Origin: Mariniphaga sp.
GTDB taxonomy: Bacteria; Bacteroidota; Bacteroidia; Bacteroidales; Prolixibacteraceae
Direction of reading: 5' to 3'
Assembly: GCA_013203525.1 (NCBI GenBank)
Contig: JABMQB010000754.1
Coordinates: 1 to 12,408 of the forward strand
DNA length: 12,408 nucleotides
The position numbers and the translations under genes were made by a program. The notes beneath the pieces were generated by a model, which worked only from the letters and a program-made list of their open reading frames with translations, made no database searches and was not told the DNA's origin. The stretch's first letter is position 1; every line of letters starts with the position of its first letter. Below are positions 1 through 6,631 of this stretch, piece by piece.

Positions 1-128
1 AAATCATTTAAAAACATAAACGCTATCATTATAAAACTGATATAGCCAATATACATCCTTGCCCGGTCGATATATATTTTCCACCTGACCATTGTTTTTT
101 TGTTGATTTGGATTCCCAGAATTTTCAT
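1..128 (-). CDS. Small membrane protein, N-terminal part only (runs off left edge)
   Basis: Reading the minus strand from an ATG at 128-126 gives 42 open codons to the window edge, with no stop. The product begins MKILGIQINKK, continues with a basic stretch containing WKIYIDRARMYIGY (residues 16-29), and then enters a hydrophobic segment (about residues 26-40) that looks like a transmembrane helix. A positive, amphipathic N-terminus leading into a membrane helix is typical of small inner-membrane proteins, and I recall similar short hypothetical membrane proteins in Bacteroidota, but no function is known to me. The rest of the gene lies outside the window, so the call rests on composition and openness alone. 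An inverted repeat at 170-183 lies about 40 bases upstream of this start. Confidence 0.5.
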   Translation of the reverse strand, partial: MKILGIQINKKTMVRWKIYIDRARMYIGYISFIMIAFMFLND

Positions 129-169
129 CGTATTAAAATTGTTAATTTTTATGTATAAGACGGAACTCA

Positions 170-183
170 TCCTGAACTCAGGA
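170..183. promoter_or_regulatory. Short perfect inverted repeat upstream of the left-edge gene
   Basis: TCCTGA and TCAGGA are exact reverse complements separated by AC. The same stretch also holds a direct repeat of AACTCA (164-169 and 175-180). It lies between the minus-strand partial gene (start 128) and the 3' end of the Crp/Fnr gene, so if functional it would be an operator for the left-edge gene. Six-base arms can occur by chance, and no regulator is implicated. Confidence 0.2.
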
Positions 184-269
184 CCTGTTTCATTTTTTAT
201 TTAATTAAATATTCTTATGATGAACGAAATTTAGTCAATAATGTTATCAGAACCAGAAAATTAGGGTAT

Positions 270-289
270 AAAAAAACGGTTTTTAACCG
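270..289 (-). terminator. Intrinsic terminator of the Crp/Fnr gene
   Basis: On the minus strand, just after the stop codon (297-299), CGGTT and AACCG form a five-pair stem with a three-base loop (277-289), followed directly by seven Ts (270-276 read in reverse). A small G/C-containing stem plus U-tract is the classical layout, and it sits 8 bases beyond the stop codon. The stem is short, so termination may be incomplete. Confidence 0.6.
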
Positions 290-296
290 GTTGATT

Positions 297-998
297 TTAT
301 AAGTTAGCCACACGTTGGAGCCCCGGGATATTGAGAAATTTTATTTTTCTCCCCTGTAATTCGATTAAACGGTCTTGTTTAAATTCTGAAAGTAATCTTA
401 TTACCGATTCGGTTGCTGTGCCCACAATATTTGCTAATTCTTCTCTGGTAAGTGAAATCTGCAAAGTGTTTTGATTGTCGAGCTCAAAGTTTTCTTTTAG
501 CAATAGTAAAACTTCAGCCAATCTTTCCCTAACTGTTTTTTGAGCAATATCGGTAATGTAATCGTTTGCTTCCCGTAGTTCCCGACAAACAATTTGTAAC
601 ATGTGGTGCGAAAACTGCCAGTTACTTTGAATCAGGAATTGAAGCGTTTGATAAGGTATGTGGCATAAAACTCCTTCTTCAATTACTTTTGCAGTTGTAC
701 AAGCCAACTCCTGGCTTAACAATGACCGGTATGCAATTATTTCACCTTTCTTGGCAAAACGTATTATCTGTTCTTTTCCGTCAATGCCTGTTTTATAAAC
801 TTTTATAATTCCTTTGGTTACACAGTAAAAACCGGTAAGCCTGCTTCCTTCGCGATATAAAATAGTGCCCTTTTTGTATACCGAGCATGTTTTGTCATAA
901 TTTAACCGGTTAAATTCATCTTCCGTCAGTTTTTTGAAAAGTTGAAAACCATTTAAATTAGTTTCTTCTTCTGTTGGACGATTTATAATATTTCTCAT
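297..998 (-). CDS. Crp/Fnr-family transcriptional regulator
   Basis: This 233-residue protein has the Crp/Fnr layout. An N-terminal cyclic-nucleotide-binding-like beta-roll spans about residues 20-130, a long dimerisation helix about 130-150, and a C-terminal winged helix-turn-helix about 150-225. The recognition helix region (184-206, TREELANIVGTATESVIRLL) keeps Glu197 and Arg201, matching the conserved Glu and Arg that contact G-C pairs in Fnr/Crp sites. Gly85-Glu86 resemble the phosphate-cassette start, but the Arg-Ser pair of E. coli CRP is replaced by ACTTAKV, so cAMP binding is doubtful. The N-terminal cysteine cluster of classical FNR is absent (cysteines are at 38, 59, 100, 112 and 138), so an FNR-type 4Fe-4S sensor is not supported. 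Effector and targets are unknown. It is divergent from the OsmC gene, a common arrangement for a regulator of stress genes, and is followed by its own terminator. Confidence 0.93.
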   Translation of the reverse strand: MRNIINRPTEEETNLNGFQLFKKLTEDEFNRLNYDKTCSVYKKGTILYREGSRLTGFYCVTKGIIKVYKTGIDGKEQIIRFAKKGEIIAYRSLLSQELACTTAKVIEEGVLCHIPYQTLQFLIQSNWQFSHHMLQIVCRELREANDYITDIAQKTVRERLAEVLLLLKENFELDNQNTLQISLTREELANIVGTATESVIRLLSEFKQDRLIELQGRKIKFLNIPGLQRVANL

Positions 999-1011
999 TG
1001 CTGTGTTATAA

Positions 1012-1025
1012 TTGATACTAGTTAA
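1012..1025. promoter_or_regulatory. Possible degenerate Fnr-like site in divergent intergenic region
   Basis: The divergent gap between the Crp/Fnr start (998) and the OsmC start (1142) contains TTGAT followed by four bases and GTTAA. The left half matches the Fnr half-site TTGAT exactly. The right half matches ATCAA at three of five positions. It lies 14 bases upstream of the regulator's start codon, a position suited to autorepression. The match is weak and the region is A/T-rich, so this is only a candidate. Confidence 0.2.
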
Positions 1026-1141
1026 ATTATAAACAATAAATATACAACATCGTTCAAGAAATATAAAACTATTTATATAGATTATTAGATGTTATATAAT
1101 TGAAGCAAAATAATTGAAAACATTTCAAAAAAACAAAAATT

Positions 1142-1555
1142 ATGAAACATGTTATAGATATGTCCTGGACCGATAAAATGGCTTTTGAAACAGAAATGGA
1201 TGGCCATAAGATGATTGTTGATACTTCCGTTGATAGCGGAGGAAGTGATTTGGGATCAAGTCCTAAAAGATTAATGCTTACTGCACTTGCAGGTTGTACC
1301 GGAATGGATGTAATAATGATTTTGAATAAAATGAAGGTTTTTCCTGAAGCCTTTAATGTGATCGTTGAAGGCGATGTTGCAGAAAGCCACCCTAAAAAAT
1401 ATACAGGCATAAAAATTATATATCAGTTTAAGGGCGATAATCTTCCTATGGAAAAATTACAAAGAGCCGTTTGATTATCAGAAACAACCTATTGTGGAGT
1501 AAGTGCAGTATATCGCGAAGTAATGAAAATGGAATCGAAAATACGCATTGTTTAA
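1142..1555 (+). pseudogene. OsmC-family thiol peroxidase gene interrupted by in-frame TGA
   Basis: OsmC/Ohr-family proteins are small cysteine peroxidases that reduce organic hydroperoxides with a reactive and a resolving cysteine. The open part encodes 110 residues with the hallmark LMLTALAGCTGMDV (reactive Cys52) and ends at TGA, 1472-1474. In the same frame translation resumes as LSETTYCGVSAVYREVM and runs to TAA at 1553-1555. This restores the second conserved cysteine (Cys118), the C-terminal helix and a total of 137 codons plus stop, the usual family length. The TGA therefore replaces one residue between RAV and LSE; single-base ancestors could be Ser (TCA), Arg or Gly. Without readthrough the product lacks Cys118 and should be inactive as a peroxidase. 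No other lesion is visible, so the change is recent, artefactual or tolerated. The next gene downstream is pirin, and the Crp/Fnr gene upstream is divergent. Confidence 0.85.
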
Positions 1556-1886
1556 ATCCATTAATTTACTGATCGGGTTTTGCAATTTTTTTGTTTAAAT
1601 AATCAACACCTCACATTGAACAAAATCAAGTATTTATTTGTCTTTTATATGGAAACAATTAAAGAAAATGAAGACAATTAGTTAATTTGGTGGAATCGCA
1701 AATTACTTTGTTAAGCATAAATTGCAATGTGGTGCAACATCATTATTGATGATCAGTTGGCGCTTAATTTTACCTAGGGTGCAAAAGTTTTGAGTAATAT
1801 TTTTCGATTTTTCAATAATTTAATTAATTAAATAATTAGTGGGATTATCACAGCTGGTTGTCTTTAATTAAGTTTATTATTTTGCC
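1556..1886. other. 331-base intergenic stretch without a gene
   Basis: I find no convincing coding sequence here on either strand. The only ATG-started frames are very short: ATG at 1649 stops after 10 codons and ATG at 1668 after 5. The stretch holds a 16-base perfect A/T palindrome (ATTTAATTAATTAAAT, 1818-1833). It also holds a small imperfect stem-loop (about 1734-1761), whose inner arms are CATCA and TGATG around TTAT. Either could be an operator or chance in A/T-rich DNA. Presumably the pirin promoter lies near its right end, but I cannot place it with confidence. Confidence 0.5.
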
Positions 1887-2597
1887 ATGAAAACAATTTT
1901 TCATTCTTCCGGGTCTCGCGGGCAAGCAGACCATGGTTGGTTAAATGCAGCACACTCCTTTAGTTTTGGTAATTATTATAATAATGGACGAATTCATTTT
2001 GGTAAGCTTCGGGTTTTAAACGATGATATTATTGATCCTTCAATGGGATTTGATATTCATCCTCATCAGGATATGGAAATTATTACAATTCCATTAGTCG
2101 GTTCGTTAAAACATGGTGACAATATGGGGCATGAAGAAATAATTTCGACAGGAGAAGTTCAGGTAATGTCGGCAGGAACAGGAGTTTGGCATTCGGAACA
2201 CAATGCTTCTGATATTGACAAGATAAATTTATTTCAAATTTGGATTTTTCCTGATCAAAAAGGACATAAATCCCGCTATGATCAAAAACGATTTATATCG
2301 AAAGGAAGGAAGGAAGAATGGCAATTGTTAGTTTCTCCCGACGGTCAAAATGAATCATTATGGATTAATCAAAATGCATATATATTTTTAATTGAATCCC
2401 AAGGTGGTAAAATTTTATATTCATTAAATAGTTCAGAAAATGGTGTTTATTTTATGATGATTGAAGGGAGCGCTGATATTGATGGCAATAAATTGAAAAA
2501 CAGAGATGCACTAGGCATGTGGGAGGTGGATAATTCTATAGAAATTTTGTTTTATGGGAAATCCAGGCTATTGGCAATTGAAGTTCCGATGAATTAG
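1887..2597 (+). CDS. Pirin family protein (cupin, possible quercetin dioxygenase)
   Basis: The 236-residue product is a complete pirin, a bicupin protein. The N-terminus (FHSSGSRGQADHGWLNAAHS, residues 5-24) is the characteristic family start and fixes the ATG at 1887. The metal ligands of the N-terminal cupin are all present: His58 and His60 in FDIHPHQDMEIIT, and His102 and Glu104 in GTGVWHSEHN. These match the His-His-His-Glu set that binds iron in human pirin and E. coli YhhW. The C-terminal half (about 135-236) is the more variable second cupin. Bacterial homologues can show quercetin 2,3-dioxygenase activity, but physiological substrates are generally unknown and pirins often respond to stress. 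It lies between the OsmC and aldehyde dehydrogenase genes with gaps of 331 and 81 bases, so it is probably transcribed alone. It is cytoplasmic, with no signal peptide. Confidence 0.93.
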   Translation: MKTIFHSSGSRGQADHGWLNAAHSFSFGNYYNNGRIHFGKLRVLNDDIIDPSMGFDIHPHQDMEIITIPLVGSLKHGDNMGHEEIISTGEVQVMSAGTGVWHSEHNASDIDKINLFQIWIFPDQKGHKSRYDQKRFISKGRKEEWQLLVSPDGQNESLWINQNAYIFLIESQGGKILYSLNSSENGVYFMMIEGSADIDGNKLKNRDALGMWEVDNSIEILFYGKSRLLAIEVPMN

Positions 2598-2678
2598 AAT
2601 TTTATTTCAAATTAAAAATTGTTTTACCACCGAACGATTTTAATTATCTTTATATTCTTCGTTAAATAACTACAGGAT

Positions 2679-4040
2679 ATGAAGTCAATTAACCCGGCAA
2701 CTGGTGAGATGGTTAATTCCTTTGAACCACTTTCTGATAAGGGCATAGAAAAAATCATTAATTCAGTTGATAAAACCTGGCACCATTGGAAAAGCACTTC
2801 TTTTTTTTATAGGTTGCAGCTAATGCAAAATCTTGCAAGTTTACTAAAAAGTAATCGCAATGAACTTGCCAGGCTGATGTCATTGGAGATGGGAAAAGTT
2901 TTAAAAGAAGCAAAATCAGAAATAGAAAAGTGTGCATGGGTTTGTGATTATTATGCTATTAATGCAGAAAATTTTTTTCAACCTGAAAATATTCCAACTG
3001 AAGCAAAACAATCATTTGTGAGTTTTCAGCCCATAGGAACTGTATTAGCGGTTATGCCATGGAATTTTCCTTTTTGGCAGGTATTTCGATTTTTAGCTCC
3101 TGCATTAATGGCCGGTAATACTGCGGTATTAAAACATGCAAGCAATGTTCCGGGTTGTGCTATGGCTATTGAGGACCTGGTTCGTGAAGCCGGTTTTCCG
3201 GAAAATGTTTTTCGTACTTTATTGATTGGGAGCAACAAAGTTGAAAGTGTAATAAAACATCATGCGATTAAAGCAGTAACTTTAACCGGAAGTACTCCGG
3301 CAGGCAAGTCTGTTGCATCTATTGCCGGAAGTGTATTAAAAAAATGTGTTCTTGAGCTTGGAGGTAGTGATCCGTATATTATTTTAAATGATGCTGATGT
3401 TGAAAGGGCGGCAAAAATATGTGCCTCTGCAAGACTACTAAATGCAGGGCAAAGTTGTATTGGTGCCAAACGTTTTATTATTGAAGAGAAAATTTATTCA
3501 CAATTTCTTGAACTTTTCACACAAAACATGAGTGAAGCTTCTTACGGCGATCCATTTGATTCTTAAACTACCATGGGTCCACTTGCTCGTTTTGATCTGC
3601 GAGATGAATTACATAAACAGGTTATGGATTCAGTAAAAGCAGGAGCCGAAATAATTATTGGAGGAGAGATTCCACATATTAAAGGTGCTTATTATCCACC
3701 AACAATTCTTGAAAAAGTAAAACCTGGAATGCCGGCATATAATCAGGAATTATTTGGTCCGGTTGCATCCGTTATCCGTGTTGCCAATCTTGAAGAAGCA
3801 GTTAAAATTGCCAACGATACAGTATTTGGATTAGGAGCAGCAGTGTTTACAAGTAACCTTGAAAAAGGTAGCCAGATTGCTGAAATGAAACTTGATGCCG
3901 GATGTTGTTTCGTAAATGATTTTGTAAAATCAGATCCTCGTTTGCCTTTTGGTGGAATTAAAGAAAGCGGTTTTGGCCGTGAACTTTCATCTTTTGGAAT
4001 CCGTGAATTTGTAAATATTAAAACAGTGGTAGTAAAATAG
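2679..4040 (+). pseudogene. Aldehyde dehydrogenase (succinate-semialdehyde type) interrupted by in-frame TAA
   Basis: This is an NAD(P)-dependent aldehyde dehydrogenase most like succinate-semialdehyde dehydrogenases, which oxidise succinate semialdehyde to succinate. The first open part (295 residues) carries the catalytic set: Asn129 in PWNFPFWQ, Lys152 in LKHAS, Glu226 in LELGGSDP and nucleophile Cys260 in GQSCIGAKR. TAA at 3564-3566 follows YGDPFDS. In the same frame TTMGPLARFDLRDEL follows and runs to the natural end at 4038-4040. The second part contains ELFGPVASV (Glu357, cofactor-ribose contact in the family) and the C-terminal PFGGIKESGFGRELSSFGI. Total length including the stop codon is 453 codons, normal for the family. 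TAA most simply derives from AAA, CAA or GAA (Lys, Gln or Glu). The first product alone lacks part of the catalytic domain and the oligomerisation tail, so it should not fold into an active enzyme. A restart at ATG 3573 would give only a 155-residue fragment without the catalytic cysteine. Confidence 0.88.
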
Positions 4041-4132
4041 GTTTTTTTGGGTGCTAATTATTTTGAAATTATCCCTAAATTTAAAATGTTGATATTACGC
4101 TTGAAAAACTTTATTTTAATTAAACTAATACC

Positions 4133-6628
4133 ATGAAAACCAAAAATTCCACATTTACCGTTTTTCTATTTCTAGTGGTCATTTTTCTAGCGGCCTGCAC
4201 ACCAAAGTTTAATGATTTAAATCGGGAAGTTAATTTTAATTCCGGTTGGAAATTTATTAAGGCTGATATTGCAAATGCACATGAAATTAGTTTTGACGAA
4301 ACGGGCTGGAGAGATATAGTTTTACCACACGATTGGAGTATTGAAGACCTAGCCTCAAAAGAAGGTGTTAAAACAATAGGTCCTTTTTCTGAAGAAAGTG
4401 TTGGTGCCGGTTCAACCGGGCATGTGGTTGGAGGAACTGCGTGGTACCGAAAATATTTTGTGCTGGACAAAGCTGATGAAGGGAAAATAATCAGTATTCT
4501 TTTTGATGGTGTTTATATGGATGCCGATGTTTGGATTAATGAACACCATTTGGGAAACCACCCTTATGGGTGTACTGCTTTCTCGTATGATTTAACTTCA
4601 TATTTAAATCCTGTAGGTGAAAATAATGTTATTGCAGTTCAGGTAAAAAACGAAGGTAAAAATTCCAGGTGGTATAGTGGTTCTGGCATTTACAGGAATG
4701 TATCATTAATAAAAACAAATCCGGTTCATATCGAACTATGGGGAAATTTTATTACAACACCTGATGTTTCTAATGATAAGGCAACTGTGGCAATTGAGAC
4801 AAAAATGGCTAATGCTTCTGAGCAAGATGTTGAGGTTGAAATTTCTGTAACAATTCTTGATCCTCAGGGAAGTATAGTTGGGGAGTCAGAAAAAGATTTA
4901 GCTATAGTTTCGGGCTCAACAGGAATAGTGGCTCAACAAATTTCGGTGGATGTGCCAAACCTTTGGTCGCTCGGTTCACCAACACTCTACACAGCGGTAA
5001 TTGAAGTTGAAGAAGGGGAAAAGTTAATTGATCAGGAAAAAATCAAATTTGGTATTCGTAGTACTGAGTTTTCTCCCGAAAAAGGATTTTTATTAAATGG
5101 TGAAAGTGTTTTATTAAAAGGAGCATGTTTACATCACGATAATGGCCCTCTGGGTTCAGCTACTTTCAGAACAGCCGAATACAGGCGAGTACGAACCATG
5201 AAAGAAAATGGGTTTAACGCCATCCGTGTTTCTCACAATCCTCCTTCAAAAGTATTTCTGGATGCTTGCGATGAAATAGGAATGTTGGTAATGGATGAAT
5301 CGTTTGACCAGTGGCAACGCCCTAAAAATCCGAAAGATTATAATCGGTTTTTTGATGAATGGTGGGAAAGAGATATGGAATCTATGTTATTACGCGACCG
5401 GAACCATCCCTCTATCATTATTTGGAGTATTGGTAATGAAATTGGTGAACGTGCCGATTCTTCGGGATTAGAAATTGCTAAATTGCTAAAAGGTAAAATT
5501 CTGGAACTTGATAAAACCCGCCCGGTTACACAGGCAATTTGCCATTTTTGGGATCAACCCGGAAGGGAATGGGACGACACCGCTCCTGCTTTTGCCCAGA
5601 TGGATGTACATGGCTATAATTATCGGTATGATGAATATGAACCGGATCATGAAAAGTATCCGGAAAGAATAATTATCGGTACTGAGTCATTTCCAAAGGA
5701 AGCATTTGAAAACTGGCAAATGGTAGAAAAATATCCGTATGTAATCGGCGATTTTGTATGGACAGGTATGGATTATTTAGGGGAATCGGGAATTGGCAAT
5801 TCGCGGCCCGATAATATTGAATGGGGATTTTTGCCCCCTTGGCCGTGGTATAATGCATATTGCGGTGATATTAGTATTTTAGGATATAAGAAGCCACAAA
5901 TGTTTTATCGGGATGTAGTATGGCGAAATAGTAAGCTTGAAATGTTGGTTCATGCTCCTATTCCCGAAGGCAGAAAAGAAATAGTGAGCATGTGGGGTTG
6001 GCCCGAAGAATGGAAAAGCTGGAATTGGGAAGGAAATGAAGGAAAACCATTGCAGGTTTCAGTTTATTCACGATGTAATGAGGTTCGGCTGGAGTTGAAT
6101 GGGAAAGTTATTGGCTCTAAAGTTATTTCGGAAGAAACCCCTTCTGTAACACAGATGCAAAATCCTATGCAGTCGAGGGAAATAGCAGCTTTAACAGCAA
6201 AATTTGAAGTTCCGTACTCGCCTGGAGAATTAGTTGCTATTGGCATAAATGATGGAAAAGAAATTGTTCGGCAAAGTTTAAAAACAACGGGTAAACCCGT
6301 AGCATTAAAAATTATTGCCGAACAGGATCAGGTAAAAGCCAGTTCCGATTGCCTGGCATATTTTAATATTGAAGTTGTGGATGAAAACGGGCTTTTGGTT
6401 CCAAATGCCGAAATTCCTGTTGATTTTAATATTAAAGGAAATTGTAAATTACAGGCAGTTGCAAATGGAAATCCTGCAGATATGAAAAGTTTTCAATGGC
6501 CTGCAGTAAAAACCTTCCGTGGACGTTGTCAAATAATAATTCGGTCTAACGAAAAGGGAGGAGAAATCGAAGTATCAGCAAAATCGGAAGGATTAAAAAC
6601 AGGCGTGTCTATTGTTAAAGTTATATAG
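4133..6628 (+). CDS. GH2 family beta-galactosidase, predicted lipoprotein
   Basis: The 831-residue product is a full-length glycoside hydrolase family 2 enzyme, likely removing terminal beta-galactosyl (or related) residues from oligosaccharides. A lipoprotein signal ends in LAAC (Cys22), so it is exported and lipid-anchored. Next come the sugar-binding jelly roll (about 33-200), an Ig-like beta-sandwich (about 205-310), and the TIM barrel (about 315-590). Glu436 in WSIGNEIG is the expected acid/base and Glu518 in IIGTESFPKE the nucleophile. C-terminal beta-domains (about 610-831, including VRLELNGKVIG, DUF4982-like) are usual for Bacteroidota GH2 proteins. Exact specificity (galactose, glucuronic acid or other) cannot be read from sequence. 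No SusC/SusD pair lies nearby, so this is not a typical polysaccharide utilisation locus. The gene has no clear Shine-Dalgarno sequence. It ends with TAG in the same frame as the oxidoreductase that starts three bases later. Confidence 0.93.
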   Translation: MKTKNSTFTVFLFLVVIFLAACTPKFNDLNREVNFNSGWKFIKADIANAHEISFDETGWRDIVLPHDWSIEDLASKEGVKTIGPFSEESVGAGSTGHVVGGTAWYRKYFVLDKADEGKIISILFDGVYMDADVWINEHHLGNHPYGCTAFSYDLTSYLNPVGENNVIAVQVKNEGKNSRWYSGSGIYRNVSLIKTNPVHIELWGNFITTPDVSNDKATVAIETKMANASEQDVEVEISVTILDPQGSIVGESEKDLAIVSGSTGIVAQQISVDVPNLWSLGSPTLYTAVIEVEEGEKLIDQEKIKFGIRSTEFSPEKGFLLNGESVLLKGACLHHDNGPLGSATFRTAEYRRVRTMKENGFNAIRVSHNPPSKVFLDACDEIGMLVMDESFDQWQRPKNPKDYNRFFDEWWERDMESMLLRDRNHPSIIIWSIGNEIGERADSSGLEIAKLLKGKILELDKTRPVTQAICHFWDQPGREWDDTAPAFAQMDVHGYNYRYDEYEPDHEKYPERIIIGTESFPKEAFENWQMVEKYPYVIGDFVWTGMDYLGESGIGNSRPDNIEWGFLPPWPWYNAYCGDISILGYKKPQMFYRDVVWRNSKLEMLVHAPIPEGRKEIVSMWGWPEEWKSWNWEGNEGKPLQVSVYSRCNEVRLELNGKVIGSKVISEETPSVTQMQNPMQSREIAALTAKFEVPYSPGELVAIGINDGKEIVRQSLKTTGKPVALKIIAEQDQVKASSDCLAYFNIEVVDENGLLVPNAEIPVDFNIKGNCKLQAVANGNPADMKSFQWPAVKTFRGRCQIIIRSNEKGGEIEVSAKSEGLKTGVSIVKVI

Positions 6629-6631
6629 CCT

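Noticed and set aside
1069..1410. Minus-strand open frame opposite OsmC, and similar antisense frames elsewhere
   Set aside because: They are antisense to clearly homologous genes and show no family features of their own.
1472..1474. Selenocysteine reading of the OsmC TGA
   Set aside because: The TGA stands seven residues before the conserved cysteine, which is still present, and I see no clear stem-loop just downstream that would serve as a SECIS element.
1649..1793. Possible decayed short gene in the OsmC-pirin gap (ATG at 1668, stop after five codons, then 35 open codons in the same frame)
   Set aside because: Thirty-five open codons are not significant and the translation matches nothing I recognise.
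2640..2678. Bacteroidota-type promoter (TTG / TAnnTTTG) before the aldehyde dehydrogenase and other genes
   Set aside because: Only partial -7 matches such as TATCTTTA were found, with unsuitable spacing to a TTG element, so I did not list any promoter.
4049..4075. Hairpin after the aldehyde dehydrogenase gene
   Set aside because: GGG/CCC and TAATT/AATTA can pair, but with an asymmetric internal bulge and no T-run after it.
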